Program-made: the position numbers and the translations under genes
In this document: positions 1 through 9,133 of the stretch, piece by piece
Layout of the letters: the number at the start of each line of letters is the position of its first letter
Numbering within the stretch: position 1 is the stretch's first letter
The notes under the pieces: generated by a model
What the model saw: the letters and a program-made list of their open reading frames with translations, nothing else
Databases searched by the model: none
What the model was told of the DNA's origin: nothing
Origin: Nitrospirota bacterium
Lineage (GTDB): Bacteria; Nitrospirota; Thermodesulfovibrionia; UBA6902; JAJYJJ01
Direction of reading: 5' to 3'
Assembly (NCBI GenBank): GCA_021789595.1
Contig: JAJYJJ010000001.1
Location: 150,454-214,453 of the forward strand
DNA length: 64,000 bases

Positions 1-1247
1 AATGCTGCATAGTGGGCTGCTCTGCCCTTGACATAGATGTCCATAAGAAAGAGGTCAATGTAAACGGTAGAACTCTCAAAGAGGGAGACTGGATGACCCT
101 AAATGGGACCAAAGGACGTGTATATGAAGGCAGGCTTGATCTATTGCCGGCCAATCCTGAACATAATCTATGGTATAAGGATCTGATGAAATGGGTAGAC
201 CAGTTCAGGACATTAAAGGTCAGGACAAATGCAGACACCCCTAAGGACGCTGCCGTTGCAAGAAACTTTGGCGCCGAAGGCATTGGGCTTTGCAGGACAG
301 AGCACATGTTCTTTGGTCCTGACAGGATAAAGGCGATGAGGGAGATGATTCTTTCCGATACTGTTGAGGAGAGGAAGAGGGCACTTGCAAAGATCCTCCC
401 GTTCCAGAAGCAGGACTTTATCGGCATATTCAAGGCAATGGCCGGTTTTCCTGTGACCATAAGGCTTCTTGACCCGCCGCTTCATGAGTTTTTACCTCAT
501 ACCGATATGGAACTCATGGAGCTTGCAAATGAAATGGGCGTATCTTTTGAGCAGCTTAATGCAAAGAACAAATCGCTGCATGAGTTTAACCCAATGCTCG
601 GACACCGCGGCTGCCGTCTCGGAATTACTTATCCAGAGATATACGAGATGCAGGCCCAGGCTATAATGGAGGCTGCATGCGGGCTTGCAAAGGAGAAGGT
701 GAAGGTTGTACCTGAGATAATGATCCCCCTTGTTGGTCATGTCAATGAATTGCAGAGGATGAGGGAGATTGTTGTTGCTACTGCAAACAGGGTTCAGAAG
801 GAATATAGAGTAAAAGTCCCTTATACTGTGGGGACAATGATAGAGCTGCCGCGGGCGTGCGTAACCGCCGAGGAGATTGCACAGGTGGCAGACTTCTATT
901 CCTTTGGAACAAATGACCTTACACAGACGGTCTATGGACTTTCAAGGGACGATGCCGGACGGTTCCTGCCGTTGTATATCGAAAGCGGTCTGCTTAAAGA
1001 CGACCCGTTCATTACCATAGACCAGAACGGAGTTGGCGCTCTTATGCAGATGGCTGTTGAAAAGGGCAGGAAGGTTAAGAAGGACTTGAAAATGGGCATA
1101 TGCGGTGAGCACGGAGGAGAGCCTAAATCCGTTGAATTCTGCCATAGTATCGGACTCAACTATGTGAGCTGTTCGCCTTACAGGGTTCCTATAGCAAGAT
1201 TTGCAGCAGCGCAGGCTGCATTAAAGAAGATATCAAAAAAGCATTAA
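1..1247 (+). CDS. ppdK: Pyruvate, phosphate dikinase, C-terminal part (5' end outside window)
   Basis: PPDK interconverts pyruvate + ATP + Pi and PEP + AMP + PPi in the cytosol, usually for gluconeogenesis or PPi-linked glycolysis in anaerobes. The window opens inside the gene: the first codons read C-C-I-V-G-C-S-A-L-D, the strand that follows the phosphohistidine (TSHAA) motif in this family, so the swivelling-domain histidine lies just upstream. The visible ~411 residues are the PEP/pyruvate-binding TIM barrel, including R-x-L-D-P-P-L-H-E-F, GTNDLTQ and the GICGEHGG loop whose Cys (about residue 364 of the visible part) is the catalytic acid/base. The GTG at 12 is internal, not a start. Family assignment is firm. 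Confidence 0.95.
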   Translation, partial: CCIVGCSALDIDVHKKEVNVNGRTLKEGDWMTLNGTKGRVYEGRLDLLPANPEHNLWYKDLMKWVDQFRTLKVRTNADTPKDAAVARNFGAEGIGLCRTEHMFFGPDRIKAMREMILSDTVEERKRALAKILPFQKQDFIGIFKAMAGFPVTIRLLDPPLHEFLPHTDMELMELANEMGVSFEQLNAKNKSLHEFNPMLGHRGCRLGITYPEIYEMQAQAIMEAACGLAKEKVKVVPEIMIPLVGHVNELQRMREIVVATANRVQKEYRVKVPYTVGTMIELPRACVTAEEIAQVADFYSFGTNDLTQTVYGLSRDDAGRFLPLYIESGLLKDDPFITIDQNGVGALMQMAVEKGRKVKKDLKMGICGEHGGEPKSVEFCHSIGLNYVSCSPYRVPIARFAAAQAALKKISKKH

Positions 1248-1560
1248 AGCAGATCGCGGTATAAGAACTGACTATAAAAGTTGAATTTCTTTAGACTTAC
1301 AGCAGAGAAATGCCTCTTCTACATTCACCAACCCGTGGTATAGTATGTGTCCATGAGTGCAGATGTTGCTCTTGATGCCGCGCCTGTTTTTTTCATCCAC
1401 TCGGTTTACTGCCAGGCGATTATTCTTGCACAAATTGTCATTTTTAATGCAAAATAAAAACTTAATGTAAGGAATTATTATTTTCATAGTCGCTTGCTAA
1501 CCCCGCAGCAAACTGCGGGGAATACGCTTGCTATCCATTTATGGCTAAGGAGAACGACGA
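1248..1560. other. Intergenic region between ppdK and gnnA
   Basis: I see no convincing gene in this 313-bp stretch. A 71-codon frame on the minus strand (1272-1487) has no recognisable family, no ribosome-binding site and low complexity. The region ends with the hairpin described separately and a clear AAGGAGA ribosome-binding site (about 1547-1553) for the TTG start of the next gene. It presumably carries the promoter of the lipid A operon, but I cannot pick out a confident -35/-10 pair. Confidence 0.5.
1491..1533. repeat. Palindrome flanked by a 9-bp direct repeat
   Basis: CCCCGCAG (1501-1508) and CTGCGGGG (1513-1520) form a perfect 8-bp stem with a CAAA loop. The direct repeat CGCTTGCTA sits on both sides (1491-1499 and 1525-1533). 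No U-tract follows, so it is not a textbook intrinsic terminator. It could be a terminator-like attenuator in front of gnnA or a small insertion that duplicated its target. Confidence 0.6.
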
Positions 1561-2487
1561 TTGTCCGTAAGGGTTGCGGTTATAGGGGTTGGTTATCTCG
1601 GCCAGCAGCATGCGAGGATATATTCTGAGCTTAAGGATGCCGAGCTTATATGCGTTGTTGATAAGGACAGAGACAAGGCTGCCGAGGTAGCTTATAGATT
1701 TGGCTGCAGGGCAGATACGGATTACACGAGTATTATCAAGGATGTGGATGCAGTGAGCATCGTAGTGCCTACATCACTGCACCACAGGATAGCTATGGAT
1801 TTCCTCAGGCATAACATCGATATACTTGTTGAGAAGCCTATCACATCAACGGTAAAAGAGGCAGGCGAGTTAATAGCCGAGGCAAAGAAAAAAGGACTCA
1901 TATTACAGGTTGGCCATCTTGAGCGCTTTAATGCAGGGGTATCACTCCTTGCAAAGGCCATAAATGAGCCGAGGTTTATAGAGGCGAAGAGGCTCTCTCC
2001 CTTTTTACAAAGGGGTAGTGATGTGGATGTTACCCTTGACCTTATGATACACGACATAGACATAATTCTGAGCCTTGTGAGATCTGAGATTAAATCCATA
2101 AAGGCGGTAGGCTCAAGGGTTATTACGAAAAATATAGATGTTGCCCACGCATGGATAGAATTCAAAAACGGTTGTGTTGCACAGGCAGTTGCAAGCAGGC
2201 TCTCAAAGGATAAGCTCAGGGAGATAAAGGTGTTTCAAAACGATGCATTTATTTCCCTTGATTACCAGAAGCAGGAGTTGGTCTTTCACAGGAAGGCAAG
2301 GAACGGGACAGTGCGGGTTGAGACAAAGAGCCCTGAAAAGAAAGAACCCCTGAAGGAGGAGCTGATGGCATTTCTCCGGTGTGTAAGGAGCAGACAGAGA
2401 CCTGTTGCCTCGGGATATGAGGGCAGAGAAGCACTGAGGGTCGCACTAAAGGTATCGGAGGTGGTCAGAAATGGTTCCAATGCTTGA
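1561..2487 (+). CDS. gnnA: Gfo/Idh/MocA oxidoreductase, probable UDP-GlcNAc 3-dehydrogenase
   Basis: NAD-dependent sugar oxidoreductase, 308 residues, usual length for the family. N-terminal Rossmann motif G-V-G-Y-L-G (about 9-14) and the conserved E-K-P signature (about 91-93) are visible. The TTG start is chosen because AAGGAGA lies 7 nt upstream. The 3' end overlaps the DegT-type aminotransferase by 17 nt, and lpxB, msbA, waaA and lpxK follow. In Acidithiobacillus and Leptospira such a pair (GnnA/GnnB) converts UDP-GlcNAc to the 3-amino sugar used for amide-linked lipid A. Enzyme family is certain; the GnnA role rests on neighbours. Confidence 0.8.
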   Translation: MSVRVAVIGVGYLGQQHARIYSELKDAELICVVDKDRDKAAEVAYRFGCRADTDYTSIIKDVDAVSIVVPTSLHHRIAMDFLRHNIDILVEKPITSTVKEAGELIAEAKKKGLILQVGHLERFNAGVSLLAKAINEPRFIEAKRLSPFLQRGSDVDVTLDLMIHDIDIILSLVRSEIKSIKAVGSRVITKNIDVAHAWIEFKNGCVAQAVASRLSKDKLREIKVFQNDAFISLDYQKQELVFHRKARNGTVRVETKSPEKKEPLKEELMAFLRCVRSRQRPVASGYEGREALRVALKVSEVVRNGSNA

Positions 2488-3565
2488 CCTGAGCGGCCAG
2501 TATGGGGCCATAAAGGATGAGATAGATGCCGCAGTCAATGGCGTTCTTTCAAGCGGGCACTTTATACTCGGTGAGAATGTCCTGGCATTTGAAAAGGAGC
2601 TTGCTGCCTATCACAGTATCCGCTATGCTGTATCCCTTGCCTCCGGGACAGATGCTCTGCATCTCTCACTGAGAGGGCTTGGCATAAAAGAGGGCGATGA
2701 GGTTATTACAACGCCGTTTACATTCTTTGCAACGGTTGAGGCCATCCTTTATCTGAGGGCAATCCCTGTATTTGTTGATATAGAGCCTGATACCCTGAAT
2801 ATCGCTGTAGAAAAGATAGAGGAGAGGATAACAGAAAAGACAAAGGCAATCCTTCCTGTCCACATCTTCGGGCAGCCTGTCCGTATGGACAGGGTTATGG
2901 ATATCGCAAAAAGATATGGCATAGTTGTTGTGGAGGACTGCGCCCAGGCATTCGGCGCAGAGTATATGGGCAAAAAGGTTGGGACATTTGGCAATGCAGG
3001 ATGCTTTAGTTTTTATCCGAGCAAAAACCTCGGCTGTTACGGCGATGGAGGTATGGCTATAACAGGAGAGGAAGGCCTTTATAAAAGGCTCATGCTCCTT
3101 AGAAACCATGGGACGGTTGGCCCTTATCAGCACGCCTTTGTAGGATGTAACAGCAGGCTTGATGAGATCCAGGCAGCAATCCTGAGGGTGAAGCTAAAAA
3201 GGATTGATGCATATAACAGGCTGAGACAGAAAAAGGCCGACATATACGCATCTCTTCTAAAGGATGCTGTTCAATGTCCCCCTTCTGTTGAAGGCACAAT
3301 CCATGTCTATCATCAATACACAATAAGGTCCAAGAAAAGGGATGAGATACAGAAGGCATTAAAGGAAAGGGCAATAGCATCTGTTGTCTATTATCCGATA
3401 CCGCTACACCTTCAAGAGGCACTTTCGCATCTTGGCTGCAGAAAGGGCGATTTCATAGAGGCAGAAAGGGCATCTATGGAGGTCCTTTCATTGCCCATAT
3501 ACCCGGAGCTTGAGGATTCGAAGATAGAGCTTATCGCAGAGATTGTGAGAGAGACAGTAAAATAA
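2471..3565 (+). CDS. gnnB: DegT/DnrJ/EryC1 aminotransferase, probable UDP-GlcNAc3N-forming
   Basis: PLP-dependent sugar aminotransferase, 364 residues. The PLP lysine is K185 in the motif S-F-Y-P-S-K-N-L-G; the D that contacts the pyridine nitrogen is in E-D-C-A-Q-A (155-160). It would use glutamate to aminate the 3-keto sugar made by the upstream oxidoreductase. Its ATG lies inside the end of gnnA, indicating translational coupling. Alternatives are another 3- or 4-amino sugar for O-antigen, but the immediate lpxB neighbour favours lipid A. Confidence 0.8.
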   Translation: MVPMLDLSGQYGAIKDEIDAAVNGVLSSGHFILGENVLAFEKELAAYHSIRYAVSLASGTDALHLSLRGLGIKEGDEVITTPFTFFATVEAILYLRAIPVFVDIEPDTLNIAVEKIEERITEKTKAILPVHIFGQPVRMDRVMDIAKRYGIVVVEDCAQAFGAEYMGKKVGTFGNAGCFSFYPSKNLGCYGDGGMAITGEEGLYKRLMLLRNHGTVGPYQHAFVGCNSRLDEIQAAILRVKLKRIDAYNRLRQKKADIYASLLKDAVQCPPSVEGTIHVYHQYTIRSKKRDEIQKALKERAIASVVYYPIPLHLQEALSHLGCRKGDFIEAERASMEVLSLPIYPELEDSKIELIAEIVRETVK

Positions 3566-3582
3566 CAACGAACAATGAGCTA

Positions 3583-4716
3583 ATGAAAAAGGCAATGATT
3601 GTTGCAGGGGAGCTCTCTGGCGAGATCTATGGTGCAAGGCTTGCAAGGAGCTTGAGGAACATCTGGGGAAATGTTGATATTAGCGGTATGGGTGGAACAA
3701 GCATGGAAAAAGAGGGGGTCAGGATTCTTGCGCCAATTACACCTGTTGTCGGGTTAACAGAGGGGATAAGACATCTATTTCAGATTAAAAAAAATCTCGG
3801 AGTTTTAACCAGTTCATTAAAGGAATCAAGACCTGATGTCGTTATACTTATTGATTATCCTGATTTCAATCTGAGATTGGCTGCCAGGGCAAAGGCATGT
3901 GGTACAAAGGTTCTTTATTATGTAAGCCCGCAGGTATGGGCATGGAGGAAGGGCCGTGTAAAAAGGATTGCCTCTCTTGCGGATAAGATGGCAGTAATAC
4001 TTCCATTTGAGATTGATATATATAAGAGTGCAGGGCTTCCCTGTGAGTTTGTGGGGCATCCCATATTGGAGGAGCTTAATATAGACAAGGATAAAAAGGA
4101 AGTAAAGAGAGACCTCGGCCTTGATGAAGAAAGACCTGTTATCTCCATTCTTCCTGGAAGCAGGATGTCTGAGGTAAAAAGACTCCTGCCCTTGATGGCT
4201 GATGCTGTAAAAGAATTAAGGCGGCAATACAAAGGCATCCAGTATGTGCTGCCATTTGCACAAAATCTTGACAGGGGAGAATTTGATAAGATATTAAGGA
4301 AGATGGATGATGTAAAGGTCATTGATGGAATGTCCAGGGAGGCGCTTTATGTATCAGAGCTTGCGCTGATCGCCTCTGGAACAGCAGCGATTGAGGCTGC
4401 CTTTCTCGGCGTTCCTGGCATTGTGCTTTACAGGCTTTCATCCATAACATATCTTTTTGGTAAGATGCTTGTGAAAGTGCGTTTCATATCGCTGGTAAAT
4501 ATACTGTTAAATGAAGAGGTCTTCCCTGAGTTGATCCAGGGAAAGGCAACGGTTAAGAATATCATGGATAAGATAAAATATGTCCTCGATAACCGTGAGG
4601 GTATTGTAGAGAGATTAAAGGGACTAAGACATTTATTTGAGGATAAGAGGGCATCTGAAAGGGTGGCAGTGATTGCAGGAGAGCTTGCAGGATGGAATCG
4701 TATAAAAGGCTTTTAA
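3583..4716 (+). CDS. lpxB: Lipid-A-disaccharide synthase
   Basis: Glycosyltransferase family 19 enzyme that joins 2,3-diacyl-glucosamine-1-P (lipid X) to UDP-diacyl-glucosamine at the inner face of the cytoplasmic membrane. All hallmark motifs are present: A-G-E-L-S-G-E near the N-terminus, I-D-Y-P-D-F-N, Y-Y-V-S-P-Q-V-W-A-W and F-V-G-H-P. At 377 residues it is full length. It starts 17 nt after gnnB and its last 25 nt overlap msbA. If GnnAB act as proposed, the acceptor and donor carry amide-linked 3-acyl chains. Confidence 0.96.
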   Translation: MKKAMIVAGELSGEIYGARLARSLRNIWGNVDISGMGGTSMEKEGVRILAPITPVVGLTEGIRHLFQIKKNLGVLTSSLKESRPDVVILIDYPDFNLRLAARAKACGTKVLYYVSPQVWAWRKGRVKRIASLADKMAVILPFEIDIYKSAGLPCEFVGHPILEELNIDKDKKEVKRDLGLDEERPVISILPGSRMSEVKRLLPLMADAVKELRRQYKGIQYVLPFAQNLDRGEFDKILRKMDDVKVIDGMSREALYVSELALIASGTAAIEAAFLGVPGIVLYRLSSITYLFGKMLVKVRFISLVNILLNEEVFPELIQGKATVKNIMDKIKYVLDNREGIVERLKGLRHLFEDKRASERVAVIAGELAGWNRIKGF

Positions 4717-6434
4717 GGTTTGTGCGACCTTACTGGATAAGGCTTGTAGCAGCCACGGTCCTGGGCTTTGGTGTTTCAGGGATCAACGGCGCCGTTGCAT
4801 GGCTTGTAAAGCCTGTACTTGACGACATACTTGTAAAGAAAGACCTGAAGATGTGGATGCTCCTTCCTTTGGGCATACTTGTCCTCAGTATCTTAAAGGG
4901 ATTGTTCGCATATGCCAATACCTACCTCATGAACTCTGTGGGCTCAAAGATTGTAAGGGATATAAGGAATAAACTCTATCATCATACAATATTCCTCCCT
5001 GTGTCTTTCTACTCAAAGGACTCCACAGGCACACTCATATCAAGGATACTCAATGACGCAGGCATGTTTCAGGGGCTTCTTGCCTTTTCTATAAAGGACC
5101 TTATTGTAGAAGGCACGACTGTCATAGCCCTGACTGCTGTTGCGTTTTACAGGAGGTGGGACCTTGCTCTTGTGGCAGTAACCGTGTTCCCGCTTTCGTT
5201 TTACGCCATCGGAAGGTTTGGCAAGAAGATGAGGAGGATCAGTAAAAAAGGACAGGAGCAGATCTCTGGCATAACGACTATCCTTTCCGATACGCTGAGC
5301 GGCATAAAGGTCATTAAGGCATTCGGGATGGAGCGGAATGAAAAAGAGAGGTTTGAGAACGAGACCCAGGGCTATTACAGGATTTCTATGAAAGGGGTAA
5401 GATTAAAGCAGTTGTCATCGCTTTTTATGGAGGTGGTTGCCGGCACCGGCATTGCATTTGTAATATGGTATGGCGGCTATCTTGCCATTGTCAAGAACAC
5501 CCTGACCCCAGGAGATTTTGTCTCTTTCCTCGTTGCTATTGTAATGGTGTATACCCCGCTTAAGAGGTTAAGTGATGTATATAATAGTATACAGCAGGCA
5601 AGGGCATCTGCAGAGAGGGTCTTTTATCTCATGGATGCGGAAAAGGAAAGGGACGGGACCATTGAACTACAACCCCTAAAGGATGCAATAGAATTCAGGA
5701 ATGTCTCCTTCAGCTATGAAAGAGACAATAGAAAGGTTGTTGACAATATAAATCTCAGGATCAAGGCAGGAGAGGTAATAGCCATTGTCGGCAAAAGCGG
5801 TGCAGGAAAGACGACCATTGCAGACCTGATCCCGAGGTTCTACAGCCCTTTAGAGGGGCAGATACTGTTTGACAGTATAGACATAAAGGATGCAACCCTT
5901 AGATCCCTCCGCTCTCAGATAGGGATAGTAAGCCAGGATGTGATACTCTTCAATGACACAGTCAAGAACAATATTGCATATGGGATGCCTGCTGCCACCG
6001 ATGAGGAGATTGTCAATGCGGCAAAGGCAGCCTTTGCACACGACTTCATCACGGAGATGCCAGTTTCCTATGATACTGTTATTGGAGAGAGAGGACTTAG
6101 ATTATCAGGAGGGCAGAGGCAGAGGATCTCCATAGCGAGGGCAATACTGAAAAACCCTCCAATACTGATACTCGATGAGGCAACATCATCCCTCGATACG
6201 GCATCGGAGATGATGGTACAGCGGGCATTGGAGAATCTGATGAAGGGAAGAACCACTATCATAATAGCGCACAGACTCTCTACTATAAAACGGGCAGACA
6301 GGGTTATTGTCCTTGACAGGGGCAGGATAATCGAGACAGGGACGCACGATGAGCTGCTCGGAAAAGGTGGGACCTACAAAAACCTTTACACACACCAGTT
6401 TGAGGAAAAGAAAAGGGATGTTTCTCCTCTATAG
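4692..6434 (+). CDS. msbA: Lipid A export ABC transporter (MsbA family)
   Basis: Fused half-transporter, 580 residues: about six transmembrane helices in the first ~310 residues followed by an ATPase domain with Walker A G-K-S-G-A-G-K-T-T (about 366-374), signature L-S-G-G-Q (about 470) and Walker B I-L-I-L-D-E (about 490), plus the downstream switch His in A-H-R-L-S-T. It flips core-lipid A across the inner membrane. Placement between lpxB and waaA supports MsbA rather than a drug exporter. The start overlaps lpxB and the end overlaps waaA, so translation is coupled. Confidence 0.93.
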   Translation: MESYKRLLRFVRPYWIRLVAATVLGFGVSGINGAVAWLVKPVLDDILVKKDLKMWMLLPLGILVLSILKGLFAYANTYLMNSVGSKIVRDIRNKLYHHTIFLPVSFYSKDSTGTLISRILNDAGMFQGLLAFSIKDLIVEGTTVIALTAVAFYRRWDLALVAVTVFPLSFYAIGRFGKKMRRISKKGQEQISGITTILSDTLSGIKVIKAFGMERNEKERFENETQGYYRISMKGVRLKQLSSLFMEVVAGTGIAFVIWYGGYLAIVKNTLTPGDFVSFLVAIVMVYTPLKRLSDVYNSIQQARASAERVFYLMDAEKERDGTIELQPLKDAIEFRNVSFSYERDNRKVVDNINLRIKAGEVIAIVGKSGAGKTTIADLIPRFYSPLEGQILFDSIDIKDATLRSLRSQIGIVSQDVILFNDTVKNNIAYGMPAATDEEIVNAAKAAFAHDFITEMPVSYDTVIGERGLRLSGGQRQRISIARAILKNPPILILDEATSSLDTASEMMVQRALENLMKGRTTIIIAHRLSTIKRADRVIVLDRGRIIETGTHDELLGKGGTYKNLYTHQFEEKKRDVSPL

Positions 6435-7659
6435 CATCCTCTCCTTTCTGATAATCATCCTTATACATCCGTGGTATTATCTAAAGAGAAGCAGCAGTGA
6501 AAGGCACAGGTGGCTGAATGAGCGCTGGGCGAGAATACCTGAGAAATTAGTCCTGAGTCCTTCTGAACCTATATGGCTGCATGCAGTGTCTGTCGGTGAG
6601 GTAATGGCTGCCCTTCCCCTTCTCAGGGCTTTAAAGAAAAGGTTTCCTGGGAAAAAGATACTTCTGACAACAGTAACAGAGACAGGACAGCATGTTGCAA
6701 TGGAGAAATTCCCTGAGGCAGACTGCATAGCCTATCTGCCGTGGGACATAGCCCCTGTTGTTAATAAGGTTGTAAGCAGATTAAGGCCTTCTATCTTCAT
6801 CACTATAGAGACCGAACTCTGGCCGAACCTTCTGCGAACAATCAATGCCCATGGTATTCCTATCATCGTGCTCAATGGCCGTATATCAGAGGGCTCTTTT
6901 CATGGTTACAGGCGTATAAGGTTTTTCATGAAAAGGGTCTTGTCCCTTGTTGATTTTTTTGGAATGCAGGACGACATAGATGCAGAAAGGATCATCTCGA
7001 TAGGAGCGGAGCCATCTAAGGTAAGAGTTATTGGAAACTTCAAGTTTGACTATGTCCAGTCTGATAAACCTATTGCCTGGGCAGAACATCTTAAGAGGCC
7101 AGCCATTATTGCAGGCAGCACGCACAGGGGAGAGGAGGAGATGATACTGGATGCATATACGAGATTATCAGGAGACTGGGGCCTTATCCTTGCTCCGAGG
7201 CACCCTGAAAGGGCAGGGGAGGTGGAAGGGCTTCTGGATAAGAGGGGACTGCCCCACATAAGACGCTCAGGTATAAAAGGCCCATTTAATGAACGGATAA
7301 TAATACTGGATACTATTGGCGAGCTGTCATCCCTTTATAGATATGCTGATATAGCCGTGGTAGGAGGCAGCCTGCTTCCATTTGGCGGTCATAACCCAAT
7401 AGAGCCTGCATTCTGGGCAGGGCCGATAATCTTTGGTCCGCATATGGAGAACTTCCCCATTGCAAAGGAGTTTATAAGAGAGGGTGGGGCTATCGAGGTA
7501 AGGGATGTCAATGAGATGGTAGAGGCCATTTTATGGTTGACTGAGAGGTCTGAAAGGGCAGAGAAGATGGGGGCTGTTGCAAAGGCAATAGTTCAGAAGA
7601 ATATAGGCGCTGTTGAAAGGTCAATCGGGGTCATTGAGGCATACCTTGGGAATCCTTAG
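6418..7659 (+). CDS. waaA: 3-deoxy-D-manno-octulosonic acid transferase
   Basis: Kdo transferase (GT30), membrane-anchored, adds Kdo to lipid IVA. I choose the ATG at 6418, giving 413 residues that open with the single N-terminal membrane helix M-F-L-L-Y-S-I-L-S-F-L-I-I; a longer frame from 6349 would add a charged, msbA-overlapping stretch that the family lacks. Motifs: L-H-A-V-S-V-G-E, I-E-T-E-L-W-P-N, N-G-R-I-S and G-G-S-L-L-P-F-G-G-H-N-P. Overlaps msbA by 17 nt. Confidence 0.94.
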   Translation: MFLLYSILSFLIIILIHPWYYLKRSSSERHRWLNERWARIPEKLVLSPSEPIWLHAVSVGEVMAALPLLRALKKRFPGKKILLTTVTETGQHVAMEKFPEADCIAYLPWDIAPVVNKVVSRLRPSIFITIETELWPNLLRTINAHGIPIIVLNGRISEGSFHGYRRIRFFMKRVLSLVDFFGMQDDIDAERIISIGAEPSKVRVIGNFKFDYVQSDKPIAWAEHLKRPAIIAGSTHRGEEEMILDAYTRLSGDWGLILAPRHPERAGEVEGLLDKRGLPHIRRSGIKGPFNERIIILDTIGELSSLYRYADIAVVGGSLLPFGGHNPIEPAFWAGPIIFGPHMENFPIAKEFIREGGAIEVRDVNEMVEAILWLTERSERAEKMGAVAKAIVQKNIGAVERSIGVIEAYLGNP

Positions 7660-8680
7660 TGCGTTTTATCACACGATTCTCCTTGGACGGCATGGCCTTT
7701 ATAGATATGGGATAAAGGCTGTGAGACATCTGCCGCGGCCTGTTATAAGTGTTGGAAACCTGACACTCGGAGGCACTGGGAAGACACCTGCTGTCATGGC
7801 CATTGCAATGGAGGCTGTGAAAAGAGGGATAAGGCCTCTAATACTGACAAGGGGATACCGTGGAAAGGCAAAGGGCCCGTGCTTTGTAAGTAAAGGGCAC
7901 GGCCCCATCATAGGTTCTGAGGAGGCAGGTGATGAGGCATATCTGATGGCAGGGCTCTTAAAGGATGTATCTGTTGTTAAGGGTAAAGACCGATATAAGG
8001 CAGGCATCTTTGCCCTGGATGAACTTGATACCCTGACCGCCAATCGCAAATCCCAGATCCCTGATTTATTCATCCTTGATGACGGTTTTCAACACTGGCA
8101 ATTGTGGAGGGATGTTAATATACTGCTTATTGACTATCACAGGCCTTTTGGCAATGGCCGATTATTCCCGGAAGGCCAACTGAGGGAACCATTGGAGGCG
8201 ATAGAAAGGGCTGATGTTATTGTGATTACAAAAGCAGAAGACCTTCAACAGGATAAAATAGCGGAGATAAAAGAGGCTATCCAAAGATATAACCAGAGAG
8301 CGCCGATCTTTATAGAGACACACATGCCTGTCTGTCTTGTGAAGGAAGGGGCAGAGCTGTCACTTGAGGCCATAAAGGGAGAGAGGATCCTTGCGTTTGC
8401 TGGAATTGCTGAGCCTGAGTCTTTCAAGTACCTCTTGACTTCCATAGGGGGAGATGTTGTAAGGTTTAAATCCTATACGGACCATCACCCCTACTCAAAA
8501 GGGGATATAGGGTACATCAGGCAGAATGCTGTTGATTCAGGGGCAAGGTGGATAATCACAACAGAAAAGGATATGGCAAGACTCAAAGGAATGGGTGTGG
8601 ACGCAGATTTCACTGCCCTCAGGATCGGGTTTTCTATAGACAGGGGTTTTTATGACCTGGTCTTTAAATGCTGCGGATAA
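7646..8680 (+). CDS. lpxK: Tetraacyldisaccharide 4'-kinase
   Basis: Phosphorylates the lipid A disaccharide at the 4' position using ATP. The P-loop reads G-N-L-T-L-G-G-T-G-K-T (about 36-46 from the chosen start), followed by T-R-G-Y-R-G and D-D-G-F-Q-H, the LpxK signatures. I prefer the TTG at 7646, preceded by GAGG at 7636-7639 and giving the family-typical N-terminus; a TTG at 7613 is possible. It overlaps waaA by 14 nt, closing a coupled block from gnnA to lpxK. Confidence 0.93.
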   Translation: MGILSAFYHTILLGRHGLYRYGIKAVRHLPRPVISVGNLTLGGTGKTPAVMAIAMEAVKRGIRPLILTRGYRGKAKGPCFVSKGHGPIIGSEEAGDEAYLMAGLLKDVSVVKGKDRYKAGIFALDELDTLTANRKSQIPDLFILDDGFQHWQLWRDVNILLIDYHRPFGNGRLFPEGQLREPLEAIERADVIVITKAEDLQQDKIAEIKEAIQRYNQRAPIFIETHMPVCLVKEGAELSLEAIKGERILAFAGIAEPESFKYLLTSIGGDVVRFKSYTDHHPYSKGDIGYIRQNAVDSGARWIITTEKDMARLKGMGVDADFTALRIGFSIDRGFYDLVFKCCG

Positions 8681-8731
8681 AATGGTTTCCAAAAAATACA
8701 AGGTCTTTGGCTATAGCTATAGGAGGCATAG

Positions 8732-9133
8732 ATGTTAAGATATGTAAATGTGAGGACTAAAAACAGAACTGAATTTGTTGATATAACCCATGATATCCAG
8801 AATATTGTAACAGAATCAGGTATAATGAATGGCCTCTGCTACCTCTATGTACCGCATACAACTGCTGCAATCACCATAAATGAGGGGGCAGACCCAAGCG
8901 TCCAGAGGGACATACAGGCAACCCTGATAAAACTTATACCATTTGACGGAGATTATCATCATAGAGAAGGCAACTCTTCTGCCCATATAAAGTCCACAAT
9001 CGTGGGCATATCAAAGGTAGTCTTTATAGAGGATGGAAGGCTGGTATTGGGCACATGGCAGTCCATCTATCTGTGCGAGTTTGATGGTCCAAGGCACAGA
9101 CGCATTGCAATAAAGATAGTCAAGGATGGATAA
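8732..9133 (+). CDS. YjbQ/UPF0047 family (secondary thiamine-phosphate synthase type)
   Basis: 133 residues, full length for UPF0047. Conserved features are visible: Y-V-P-H-T-T-A-A-I-T-I-N-E (about 35-47), the Y-H-H-R-E-G-N-S-S-A-H segment with metal-binding histidines, and G-T-W-Q-S-I-Y-L-C-E-F-D-G-P-R near the end. E. coli YjbQ shows weak thiamine-phosphate synthase activity; the physiological function is unsettled. AGGAGG at 8721-8726 fixes the start. The last codons overlap the next gene by 8 nt. Confidence 0.9.
   Translation: MLRYVNVRTKNRTEFVDITHDIQNIVTESGIMNGLCYLYVPHTTAAITINEGADPSVQRDIQATLIKLIPFDGDYHHREGNSSAHIKSTIVGISKVVFIEDGRLVLGTWQSIYLCEFDGPRHRRIAIKIVKDG

Noticed and set aside
1272..1487. 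71-codon minus-strand frame between ppdK and gnnA
   Set aside because: No recognisable family, no ribosome-binding site, low-complexity composition; likely chance.
1722..2165. Long minus-strand frame opposite gnnA, and similar frames opposite tamB, bamA and glnD
   Set aside because: They mirror strongly conserved plus-strand genes and encode no recognisable proteins.
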